From JBDWFY01 sp965275915 (GTDB taxonomy: Bacteria > Pseudomonadota > Alphaproteobacteria > Rhizobiales > Stappiaceae): DNA of 64,000 nt. The notes under the pieces were generated by a model that saw nothing but the letters and a program-made list of their open reading frames with translations, did not search any database and was not told where the DNA came from. The stretch spans positions 62,001 to 126,000 of the forward strand of contig CBDHYI010000002.1 of NCBI GenBank assembly GCA_965275915.1. The letters run 5' to 3'. Numbering within the stretch: position 1 is the first letter of the stretch; each line of letters opens with the position of its first letter. The position numbers and the translations under genes were made by a program. Of this stretch, positions 34,200 to 42,251 are shown one piece after another.

Positions 34200-34222
34200 C
34201 CCCGCTTCGGCGGGGTTTTTTT
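34200..34222 (+). terminator. Strong plus-strand terminator with no protein gene upstream
   Basis: CCCCGC-TTCG-GCGGGG with a stable tetraloop is followed by seven T. On the minus strand there is no T-run, so it acts for plus-strand transcripts. It probably ends a small RNA. Confidence 0.8.
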
Positions 34223-34258
34223 GTACCCGGCCTCCATGGCACATCCGCCTGAGGCGGA

Positions 34259-34290
34259 AAAATGCCCGGACCGAGTGATCCGGGCATTTT
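34259..34290 (-). terminator. Terminator after infC
   Basis: AAAATGCCCGGA and TCCGGGCATTTT form a perfect 12-bp stem with an eight-base loop, 35 bases past the infC stop. On the minus strand the stem ends in a run of five T. It can also act on the plus strand. Confidence 0.85.
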
Positions 34291-34325
34291 AGGTAACGGC
34301 TTTCTGCGATTGCAAAGCCGGTCGG

Positions 34326-34868
34326 TCAGCGGCTGACCGGCGCCAGAACCATGATCATCTGCCGGCCTTCGAGTTTGGGCTCGAGCTCAACCTTCGTGTA
34401 ATCGGCTGTTTCGGCTTTCACACGTTGAAGCAGTTTGTACCCCAACTCCTGGTGAGCCATTTCGCGGCCTCTGAACCGGAGTGTGACCTTCACTTTGTCA
34501 CCATCATCGAAGAAACGCTGCATGCTGCGCATCTTCACCTCATAATCATGGGTGTCGATGTTCGGCCGCATTTTGATTTCCTTGACCTCAACGGTCTTCT
34601 GTCTTTTGCGGGCCTCGGCGGCTTTTTTCTGCGCTTGATATTTGTAACGTCCGTAATCAAGGATTTTACAGACGGGGGGCTGTGAATTCGGGGCGATTTC
34701 GACAAGGTCCAAGCCGGCATCACGCGCAAGCTCAAGGGCATCGTCTATAGCAACAACGCCTTTGTTTTCTCCCTCATCGTCAATAAGCTGGACTTCACGG
34801 ACGCGAATATCGCGGTTAATACGCGGACCCTCCTTTTGGGGTGGCGCTGCACGAAACGGACGGCGAAT
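34326..34868 (-). CDS. infC: Translation initiation factor IF-3
   Basis: A 180-residue IF-3, which binds the 30S subunit and checks start-codon pairing. The N-domain contains GPRINRDIRVREVQLIDDEGEN, the linker has KILDYGRYKYQAQKK, and the C-domain has VTLRFRGREMAHQELG and ends KLEGRQMIMVLAP. The family N-terminus (RRPFRAAPPQKEGPR) is reached only by starting at the ATT codon at 34868-34866. AGGAG lies nine bases upstream. The first ATG is inside the protein (34712). A rare AUU start is a known infC feature and allows IF-3 to repress its own translation. Confidence 0.96.
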   Translation of the reverse strand: MRRPFRAAPPQKEGPRINRDIRVREVQLIDDEGENKGVVAIDDALELARDAGLDLVEIAPNSQPPVCKILDYGRYKYQAQKKAAEARKRQKTVEVKEIKMRPNIDTHDYEVKMRSMQRFFDDGDKVKVTLRFRGREMAHQELGYKLLQRVKAETADYTKVELEPKLEGRQMIMVLAPVSR

Positions 34869-35112
34869 GGTTCGATTCTCCTAGATCGTTGATGTATGGC
34901 GAATAAAAACGCACTTCCATGACTATATCACATAAATGTTAATCGCGTTTTTCCAAAACGCACCATCGATTTATGTGATTCTCGCACCGGATATCGGTGC
35001 CGCATCAACAAGTGCACCCATAGAATCAGCACAAACCGCAGGGAAGTCAACCGAAACCTTGACAGCGGTGGCGGATTCTTGCGAATCCGGAAACCATCCG
35101 ACCATGACGGGC

Positions 35113-36303
35113 TCAACCGGAAATCAGATTGCGATAAACGTCCAGTGTTTGCTCCGTCATTGCCGACAGGGAAAAATGCTCCTGGACGTGGCGTCGGCTT
35201 CGTTCGGCCAGCTTGCGGCGATCCTCATCGCTGATGGAAAGAGCTTCCTGGAGCGCGCGTGCCATCGCCGGTACGTCGCCTGGTTCAACACGCCAGCCGG
35301 TCCGGTGTGACGGATCAACACCGGGCGGTGCCAGGACGGTCTCCGGGGTGGCACCAAGATTGGTCACGACCACAGGCTTGCCCCCGGCCTGAGCCTCAAC
35401 GGCAGCCCGTCCAAATGCCTCCGGTTCGACGGAGCCGACGATTGCGCACTCCGCCAGGTGGATCGCTGAAGGAATATCCCAGCAGTGTCCGACCAGATGC
35501 ACACGTCCGGTCAGGCCTGCTGCATCGATCCGGCTGAGAAGGTCTCTTCGATACGTCTCTCTCCCCTGAGCATCACCGGCCAGAACAAGATGCAAGCCAA
35601 GGTCGGTCTTTGCAACGGTTGCAAAGGCGTCGATGATTCCCGGTTGGCCTTTCCAGGGGGTCAACCGTGCGACATTCAGGATGATACGGGCCTCTTTCGG
35701 CACGCCCCATTGAGCGCGGAGCGCTTCGGCCTCATCAAAGCCTTTCGTATAAGCCGCCAGATCGGTTCCCCGATAAATGACGGTGATCCGATCTTTCGCG
35801 AAGCTGTGCCGGCTTGCGATCAAATCCGCAATATAATTCGAATTGGCAATCACCGTATCGGCGCGGGCCATGCCGGAGTTATAGAGCCCCTTTAGCCGGG
35901 ATTTCTGATTATAGGCTCCGTGATACGTTGTCACCAACGGGGTTCGGCTCAACCGGCTGGCGATCAGCGCGGACCATGCAGGTGCCCGGCTACGGGCATG
36001 GACGACATCGACTCTGTGTCCGGCGATTATGCGTCTCAGGCGGGCGGCGTTGCGAAACATTGTGAGCGGATTCTTGGACTTGAGCGGCAGAGTGATGTGT
36101 TTGGCGCCGGTCTCTTCCAGTTCGGCGACCAATCTGCCGCCCTGGCTGGCAACGATGGCCTGCCATCCGTTTTTCACGATCGCATCCGCCACGTCCACCG
36201 TCGTGCGTTCAACGCCGCCGGTTTCAAGTTGGGGCAGAACCTGTAGGATTGTTGTCAATTGAGCCGTTTCTCCACGTCCTGCGGCGTTGTTCTTTATCCT
36301 CAT
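35113..36303 (-). CDS. Glycosyltransferase family 4 protein
   Basis: A 396-residue GT-B glycosyltransferase. The N-terminal domain starts ILQVLPQLETGGVERTTVDVA with the GGVER acceptor-loop motif, and VVHARSRAPAWSA follows. The C-terminal domain contains ILNVARLTPWKGQPGIIDAF, LVLAGDAQGRE and the nucleotide-sugar motif SVEPEAFGRAAVEAQAGGKPVVVTNLGATPE. It probably adds a sugar to lipopolysaccharide or an exopolysaccharide at the cytoplasmic face. No other polysaccharide genes are near, so the product is unknown. Confidence 0.88.
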   Translation of the reverse strand: MRIKNNAAGRGETAQLTTILQVLPQLETGGVERTTVDVADAIVKNGWQAIVASQGGRLVAELEETGAKHITLPLKSKNPLTMFRNAARLRRIIAGHRVDVVHARSRAPAWSALIASRLSRTPLVTTYHGAYNQKSRLKGLYNSGMARADTVIANSNYIADLIASRHSFAKDRITVIYRGTDLAAYTKGFDEAEALRAQWGVPKEARIILNVARLTPWKGQPGIIDAFATVAKTDLGLHLVLAGDAQGRETYRRDLLSRIDAAGLTGRVHLVGHCWDIPSAIHLAECAIVGSVEPEAFGRAAVEAQAGGKPVVVTNLGATPETVLAPPGVDPSHRTGWRVEPGDVPAMARALQEALSISDEDRRKLAERSRRHVQEHFSLSAMTEQTLDVYRNLISG

Positions 36304-36378
36304 AGCGAATAAACCAGTCGACCAATCGTCGCCACAACAACATTAAGAAATCTCTCAGCAGGTTTGGTTGCCGTTCCC

Positions 36379-37158
36379 ATGGATATTGATGACATTGAGT
36401 TTTTTCCAGTCGGTGGCTCTGAGAATTCCCGGAAAATTGCCGTTATTCGTGACCGGGGAACCGAACCGGGGATTCTCTGGTTGTCAGGCTTCAAATCCGA
36501 TATGACCGGCACCAAAGCCGTTGAACTTGCCAAGTGGGCCAAAGCGCGGGGCAACAGCTGCGTCCGGTTTGACTATTCCGGCCACGGACGATCAGAAGGT
36601 GACTTTGCCAATGGATGTCTGTCGGATTGGCTTGAAGAATCTCTGGCGGTGCTTGACCGATATTGCTCTGGCAGCACCATCATTGTCGGATCGTCCATGG
36701 GCGGTTGGCTGGCCTTGTTGCTCGCCCGGGAGTCAAGGGCGCGACCTGACCGATGCGGAGCATCGATTTCCGGTCTGGTCCTGATTGCGCCGGCTGTCGA
36801 CTTTTCAGAAGAACTGATCTGGAAGCGTCTGCCGGCGGATCTCAAAAACCAGGTGATTGAGCAGGGATATTTTCTCAGACCGTCCGACTATTCCGACGAT
36901 CCCTACGCCATTACCCGAAAATTCATAGAAGACGGTCGTCGGCATCTGTTGATGGGTGGGCCGATCGAGACGGGCTGCCCGGTTCGCATCCTGCAGGGAA
37001 CCGACGATGAGAGTATCCCTCCGGATCATGTGATGCGTGTCGTTGATCAGATGGCAAAAGACGATGTGACCCTCACACTGGTGAAGGGGGGCGATCACCG
37101 GTTGTCCTCTCCGGATGACATTGAGCGACTGAAACGCACTGTTGCTGAAATGATGTAG
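36379..37158 (+). CDS. Alpha/beta hydrolase
   Basis: A 259-residue serine hydrolase. The nucleophile elbow is GSSMGGW. The oxyanion-side start is LWLSGFKSDMTGTKA, followed by the FDYSGHGRSEGDF block. The acid and base are visible as Asp in QGTDDESIPP and His in KGGDHRLS. Residue order matches the ABHD10-like/prolyl-peptidase-like hydrolases of alphaproteobacteria. The ATG starts MDIDDIEFFPV; a TTG at 36364 is less likely. It is divergent from the glycosyltransferase gene by 75 bases. Substrate unknown, probably a small ester or thioester. Confidence 0.85.
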   Translation: MDIDDIEFFPVGGSENSRKIAVIRDRGTEPGILWLSGFKSDMTGTKAVELAKWAKARGNSCVRFDYSGHGRSEGDFANGCLSDWLEESLAVLDRYCSGSTIIVGSSMGGWLALLLARESRARPDRCGASISGLVLIAPAVDFSEELIWKRLPADLKNQVIEQGYFLRPSDYSDDPYAITRKFIEDGRRHLLMGGPIETGCPVRILQGTDDESIPPDHVMRVVDQMAKDDVTLTLVKGGDHRLSSPDDIERLKRTVAEMM

Positions 37159-37323
37159 ACGGTGGTCTCCGCCGAAACTGGTGCGGATCGCTTCCTGTCT
37201 GTGCCATTCAGTTGTACTGTGTTCTCAAACCTTGTTCGAAACGCCGTTCTTCTGTGGTGGTAATGGCTGTACTCGCCTGCAATCCCGCCTGAAGAACGGA
37301 TAGAGGCGGAAGGAGCAGGTGTT

Positions 37324-38382
37324 ATGATGCGACAGTGGATACTGACGGCTTTGTCTCTCGGTCTCGCCGCGTTGCCCGCTGCGGCACAGCAGCCGGTTCT
37401 GCCAAAGGCAAAGCCGAAAACGGAGCAGGCTGCCGATCCCCCGCCCTCGACATCGCCGATTGGGTTGACATCCGTCGCAAAACTTCCTCCGGTCAAGCAA
37501 GCCCCGCCAACGCGTCAAGCCAAACGCTCCGCACCGATCAAGGCGCGGTATGACGTGGCAGCAAAATCCCTGTTCGGCAAGGCACGCCGGCCGGCTCCAT
37601 TGGCGGCGCGATCAATCGGTTCCTATGCCCGGGGATGCCTTGCCGGCGCCGCGCCGATGGAAATTGACGGACCGACCTGGCAGGTGATGCGGCTGTCCCG
37701 CAACCGGAACTGGGGACATCCTGAGCTCATCGACTATCTGAAGGACCTTGCAGCGGACACACCCTCACTGGGATGGAATGGTCTCCTGGTCGGCGATCTG
37801 GCTCAACCGCGGGGCGGACCGATGCTGACCGGGCATTCGAGCCACCAGATCGGGCTCGATGCGGACATCTGGCTCACGCAAATGCCGAACCGCCGTTTGA
37901 CACGCCGGGAACGGGAAGAAATCAGTGCAATTTCCATGCTGAAGGAGAATATGGAGATTGCCGGGGCGGACAGAAGTGTCCATCCGAAGAAATGGACACG
38001 GGCGCATGCACGACTGATCCGGCGTGCGGCAAAGGATCCGCGCGTCGCGCGCATTTTTGTGAGCCCGGCCATCAAGAAAGCCCTGTGCGAATTTGCCGGC
38101 AGGGATCGGGGCTGGCTCAGAACCGTCCGTCCCTGGTGGGGCCACCACTATCATTTCCATGTCCGCCTGAAATGTCCGCGCGGCGATGCGGGATGCAAAA
38201 ACCAGGCGGCTCCGCCGGCCGGAGATGGTTGCGGCAAGGAGCTGACCTATTGGCTTTCGGACGAACCCTGGGTGCCCAAGAAACCAAAAAAAGGTGAAAA
38301 GCCCAAAAAACCGGCCAAGAAAAAGCAGATCACCCTGGCCGGTCTGCCCAATGCCTGCAAAACGGTTCTTGTAGCGCAATAG
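37324..38382 (+). CDS. mepA: Penicillin-insensitive murein endopeptidase
   Basis: A 352-residue periplasmic peptidase of family M74 that cuts D-Ala-mDAP cross-links in peptidoglycan. The signal peptide is MMRQWILTALSLGLAALPAAAQQ. A Pro/Lys-rich linker (about 25-85) precedes the domain. Zn ligands are in GHSSHQIGLDADIW and the closing PWWGHHYHFHVRL motif. Six or more cysteines probably form disulphides. The Lys-rich stretch KKPKKGEKPKKPAKKK near the C-terminus is unlike E. coli MepA and may bind anionic envelope polymers. Confidence 0.93.
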   Translation: MMRQWILTALSLGLAALPAAAQQPVLPKAKPKTEQAADPPPSTSPIGLTSVAKLPPVKQAPPTRQAKRSAPIKARYDVAAKSLFGKARRPAPLAARSIGSYARGCLAGAAPMEIDGPTWQVMRLSRNRNWGHPELIDYLKDLAADTPSLGWNGLLVGDLAQPRGGPMLTGHSSHQIGLDADIWLTQMPNRRLTRREREEISAISMLKENMEIAGADRSVHPKKWTRAHARLIRRAAKDPRVARIFVSPAIKKALCEFAGRDRGWLRTVRPWWGHHYHFHVRLKCPRGDAGCKNQAAPPAGDGCGKELTYWLSDEPWVPKKPKKGEKPKKPAKKKQITLAGLPNACKTVLVAQ

Positions 38383-38570
38383 AGGAAAAGGAATGCTCAC
38401 CGTCGCCATCCGACCGGTTTGCTTTGCGTGGTCGGCCGCATTTCAGCAGTCGGGTGCGAGTTTACATTCCAGCCTGTTTGAGATATCCCGCCGCTCCTTT
38501 TTTCAACATCTCACATCCTGTTTTTTCTGACGCCCGGCCTTTTCCGAATGAATCTGGTGGAGCGAGCGCT

Positions 38571-39827
38571 ATGCAGTCTTTCTTTTGCGGCATCGATTTT
38601 GGCACGTCCAATTCCACGGCGGCGATCAGGGGCAAAGACCGTCCTGTTCTCATTCCACTGGATCAGGGCGAGACCGTTTGTCCAAGTGCGCTGTTCTTCA
38701 ACTCCGAGGACCGGCAGGTCTACTACGGCCGGAAAGCCCAAAGACTTTACATCGAGGGTGTTGAAGGCCGGCTTTTGAGGGCGCTTAAAACGGTGCTCGG
38801 ATCGTCGCTGATGAAGGAACGCACGGTTGTTCATAACGAACCGGTCCGGTTTCCCGAGATCATCGGTCATTACATCGGGATGTTGAAGCGAGCCGTAGAC
38901 GGGGCCTGCAATCATGATGTGCGTCAGGTCGTACTGGGCCGACCGGTTCACTTTGTCGATGGTGACGATCCGGCGGATCGCCGTGCCCAGGACGAACTTG
39001 AGGCAATTGCCCGGGCACAGGGTTTTTCCGAAATACTGTTTCAGTATGAGCCGATTGCGGCGGCTCTGGACTATGAGCAACAGGTGGAGCGGGAAGAAAT
39101 CGCGCTGATCATCGATCTTGGCGGCGGTACTGCGGATTACTCCGTCGTCCGCGTTTCTCCCGATCGTGCCCTGGCACCGGACCGAACCGACGATGTTCTG
39201 GCCAACACGGGCATTCATATCGGCGGTACGGATTTTGACCGCCTTTTGTCGCTTGCCGAGGTGATGCCCCATCTTGGATATCAATCGGCCATGAGCGACG
39301 GAAAAAGGCTGATGCCGAACTGGCCCTATGACGATCTGGCAACCTGGCACCGGATCAATTTCATGTATGGCGACAAGATCCATCGGCTCCTGAAGGAGCT
39401 TAAACGGGAGGCCCTTGAAAGGGATAAGCTGCAACGGCTGATCGATCTTGTTGATCATGAACTGGGGCATGCGCTGGCGGCGAAGGTGGAAGCCGTCAAG
39501 ATCGAATTGTCCGGCCGGTCATCGGAGGAATTGCTTTTTCCCAAACCTCTCAACGCTTTGACAATTGACATCCATGTCGAGGATTTCGATCGTGCGATTG
39601 AAAGGTCCGTGAGCCGCCTGGCACAAACGCTGGATCAGGTTCTCGGACTTGCACAGCTCAAGCCTGGTCAGATCGATACCGTATTTCTCACCGGCGGGTC
39701 GGCGTCCATACCCTTTGTGCGCCGATCGCTCCTGGCGCGTGTTCCGGAGGCAAAAATGGTCGCCGGTGATGTCTTCGGCAGTGTCGGAACCGGGCTTGGC
39801 CTTGACGCCAGGCGCAAGTTCAACTGA
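38571..39827 (+). CDS. Short Hsp70-family protein, YegD-like
   Basis: A 418-residue actin-fold ATPase related to DnaK but without the substrate-binding and lid domains. Phosphate-1 motif is GIDFGTSNSTAAI (residues 7-19), phosphate-2 is LIIDLGGGTADYSVV and the adenosine motif is FLTGGSASIPFVR. A helical insert (about 255-330) lies in the middle. It matches YegD-type proteins, whose clients are unknown. GGTGGAG precedes the ATG; the open frame to 38424 is not used. Its last eight bases overlap the convergent nuclease gene. Confidence 0.9.
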   Translation: MQSFFCGIDFGTSNSTAAIRGKDRPVLIPLDQGETVCPSALFFNSEDRQVYYGRKAQRLYIEGVEGRLLRALKTVLGSSLMKERTVVHNEPVRFPEIIGHYIGMLKRAVDGACNHDVRQVVLGRPVHFVDGDDPADRRAQDELEAIARAQGFSEILFQYEPIAAALDYEQQVEREEIALIIDLGGGTADYSVVRVSPDRALAPDRTDDVLANTGIHIGGTDFDRLLSLAEVMPHLGYQSAMSDGKRLMPNWPYDDLATWHRINFMYGDKIHRLLKELKREALERDKLQRLIDLVDHELGHALAAKVEAVKIELSGRSSEELLFPKPLNALTIDIHVEDFDRAIERSVSRLAQTLDQVLGLAQLKPGQIDTVFLTGGSASIPFVRRSLLARVPEAKMVAGDVFGSVGTGLGLDARRKFN

Positions 39828-40224
39828 TCGTGCTCCCCGAGCACCATCCTTTTCGTTTGCCGCCCTCATAGGGTCGGGCCAGGTTTTCGCTGATCAGAAT
39901 AGAGCCCACATCCCGGCCGTCGGTGCGGACATAGGCCAGTGTCCGGCCCCATCTGTCTTCGCCGTGCCGCCTGATCGTCAGTTTGCCATTGTCGATCAGG
40001 CTTCTGAGTCGCTCCTGTGCTTTGAGCGCCAGCCGCTTTTCGCGCCGGCATCCGGCGTCCAGCTCCGGCGTATCAAATCCCATCAGGCGGATTTTTTCAG
40101 CGCCGATTTTGATTGTGTCCCCATCTATGATTTTGACATTGCCCACGACAGGCTGGGACTGCCCGGGGATCTCAAGATATATGAGACACAGAACAATCGC
40201 AGCGCAGAAAAGAAGAAATTTCAT
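39820..40224 (-). CDS. Secreted or membrane-anchored thermonuclease (SNase) family protein
   Basis: A 134-residue staphylococcal-nuclease-like protein. The N-terminal hydrophobic segment (MKFLLFCAAIVLCLIYLEI) is a signal peptide or anchor. The OB-fold domain has VKIIDGDTIKIG, IRLMGFDTPE (Asp and Glu of the active site), GEDRWGRTLAYVRTDGRDVG and LISENLARPYEGG. The catalytic Arg/Glu/Arg set is represented by Arg in IRLMG, Glu in TPE and Arg in WGRTLA. An ATG at 40269 would put charged residues before the leader and is rejected. Confidence 0.87.
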   Translation of the reverse strand: MKFLLFCAAIVLCLIYLEIPGQSQPVVGNVKIIDGDTIKIGAEKIRLMGFDTPELDAGCRREKRLALKAQERLRSLIDNGKLTIRRHGEDRWGRTLAYVRTDGRDVGSILISENLARPYEGGKRKGWCSGSTIS

Positions 40225-40353
40225 GACCGGCCCGGGACATCGTTTCGCTTGTGCCGTCAGGGTCGGCAAGCGGGCTGAATATTTCCTTAATGCCGATGGC
40301 AGGCCGCCGGAATATGCTGAAAGGCCCTTTGCGCCTGCACGAAGGGGTGCTAA

Positions 40354-42168
40354 GTGAGCGCCATGACGAAGCAGACACTCACAAACATCCGTAATTTTTC
40401 AATCGTCGCCCATATCGACCACGGCAAATCCACGCTTGCCGACCGCCTGATTCAGATGACCGGTTCCCTCACGGATCGGGAGATGAAGGAACAGGTGCTG
40501 GATTCCATGGACATCGAAAGGGAACGGGGTATTACGATTAAGGCCCAGACCGTTCGGCTGATCTATGAAGCCAAGGATGGCGAGGTCTATACGCTCAACC
40601 TGATCGACACGCCCGGTCACGTTGACTTTGCCTATGAAGTGAGCCGTTCTCTTGCAGCCTGTGAGGGATCGCTGCTTGTTGTCGATGCATCCCAGGGCGT
40701 TGAAGCGCAGACGCTGGCCAATGTCTATCAGGCCATTGATAACGATCATGAAATCGTACCGGTGCTCAACAAGATCGATCTGCCTGCCGCCGAACCTGAG
40801 CGCATCCGGGAACAGATCGAGGATGTGATCGGGATCGACGCGTCCGACGCGGTGATGATTTCCGCCAAGACCGGGTTGGGCGTTGAGGATGTGCTTGAAG
40901 CGATTGTCACCCGCCTGCCGGCACCGGAAGGAGACCCCGATGGTCCGCTGAAAGCGCTGCTGGTCGACAGCTGGTACGATACCTATCTCGGTGTTGTCGT
41001 CCTTGTGCGCATCATCGACGGGACACTGAAAAAAGGTCAGCGTATCAAGATGATGGGGACGGGCGCCAGTTATGATCTTGAACGGGTTGGCGTCATGACG
41101 CCCAAGCTGGTTCTGACGGACGAACTGGCTCCGGGAGAAATCGGCGTCTTTACCGCCTCGATCAAGGAAGTGGCCGATACCCGGGTCGGGGACACGATCA
41201 CCGAAGATCGCAGGCCTTGCGCGGAAGCACTGCCCGGCTTCCAGCCGGCCCAGCCGGTTGTTTTCTGCGGTCTGTTTCCGGTCGATGCCAATGACTTCGA
41301 AGATCTGCGGTCGGCCATGGGCAAGTTGCGGCTCAACGATGCCAGTTTCTCCTTTGAAATGGAGACATCGGCGGCCCTTGGTTTCGGATTTCGGTGCGGG
41401 TTTCTTGGCCTTCTGCATCTGGAAATCATCCAGGAGCGGCTCAGCCGCGAATTCGATCTGGATCTCATCGCGACGGCGCCCTCGGTTGTCTATGAGATGT
41501 CGCTGACCGACGGCTCCGAGATAGAACTACACAATCCCGCGGACATGCCCGATCCGGTTAAGATCGCGGAGATTCGCGAGCCCTGGATCAAGGCGACGAT
41601 CATGACGCCGGATGAGTATCTGGGCGGCATACTCAGTCTGTGTCAGGAACGGCGCGGGATTCAGACAGAGCTTTCCTATGTCGGCTCGCGGGCCCTGGTA
41701 AGTTATGAGTTGCCGCTGAATGAAGTGGTGTTCGATTTTTACGACCGGTTGAAATCAATCTCCAAGGGCTACGCTTCTTTTGATTATCAACTGGCCGATC
41801 ACCGGGCCGGCGATCTGGTCAAAATGGCAATTCTTGTGAATGCCGAGCCTGTGGACGCGCTGTCGGTTCTGGTCCACCGGTCCCAGGCCGAGCGGCGTGG
41901 GAGGGCGATGTGCGAAAAACTGAAAGACCTGATCCCGCGCCATATGTTCAAGATCCCGATACAGGCCGCGATCGGCGGCCGGGTGATCGCGCGCGAGACC
42001 ATCGCCGCTCTGCGTAAGGACGTGACGGCAAAGTGTTACGGCGGCGATGCGACGCGTAAGCGGAAACTGCTTGAGAAGCAAAAAGCCGGCAAGAAGCGGA
42101 TGCGTCAGTTCGGAAAGGTCGAAATCCCGCAGGAAGCATTCATTCAGGCGCTGAAGATGGAAGACTGA
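40354..42168 (+). CDS. lepA: Elongation factor 4 (LepA), ribosome back-translocase
   Basis: A 604-residue translational GTPase. G1 is AHIDHGKST, G2 lies in the ERERGITIKAQTV segment, G3 is DTPGHVDF, G4 is NKIDLP and G5 is SAKTG. Domain II and III follow, then the LepA-specific C-terminal domain ending RQFGKVEIPQEAFIQAL. EF4 acts on stalled ribosomes and in subunit assembly. The GTG start has AAGGGG at good spacing; an ATG three codons later (40363) is the alternative. Confidence 0.97.
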   Translation: MSAMTKQTLTNIRNFSIVAHIDHGKSTLADRLIQMTGSLTDREMKEQVLDSMDIERERGITIKAQTVRLIYEAKDGEVYTLNLIDTPGHVDFAYEVSRSLAACEGSLLVVDASQGVEAQTLANVYQAIDNDHEIVPVLNKIDLPAAEPERIREQIEDVIGIDASDAVMISAKTGLGVEDVLEAIVTRLPAPEGDPDGPLKALLVDSWYDTYLGVVVLVRIIDGTLKKGQRIKMMGTGASYDLERVGVMTPKLVLTDELAPGEIGVFTASIKEVADTRVGDTITEDRRPCAEALPGFQPAQPVVFCGLFPVDANDFEDLRSAMGKLRLNDASFSFEMETSAALGFGFRCGFLGLLHLEIIQERLSREFDLDLIATAPSVVYEMSLTDGSEIELHNPADMPDPVKIAEIREPWIKATIMTPDEYLGGILSLCQERRGIQTELSYVGSRALVSYELPLNEVVFDFYDRLKSISKGYASFDYQLADHRAGDLVKMAILVNAEPVDALSVLVHRSQAERRGRAMCEKLKDLIPRHMFKIPIQAAIGGRVIARETIAALRKDVTAKCYGGDATRKRKLLEKQKAGKKRMRQFGKVEIPQEAFIQALKMED

Positions 42169-42251
42169 TCCGCCATATTTATGGTTAACGCTGCCTAAAC
42201 AATTTCTTGGGATAGTTGCGGCATCACTGTTGCGAAAACTCCTGAGAGATC

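Noticed and set aside
40399..41418. 339-codon open frame antisense to lepA
   Set aside because: lepA on the opposite strand is certain, with all GTPase motifs; the antisense translation has no recognisable domain.
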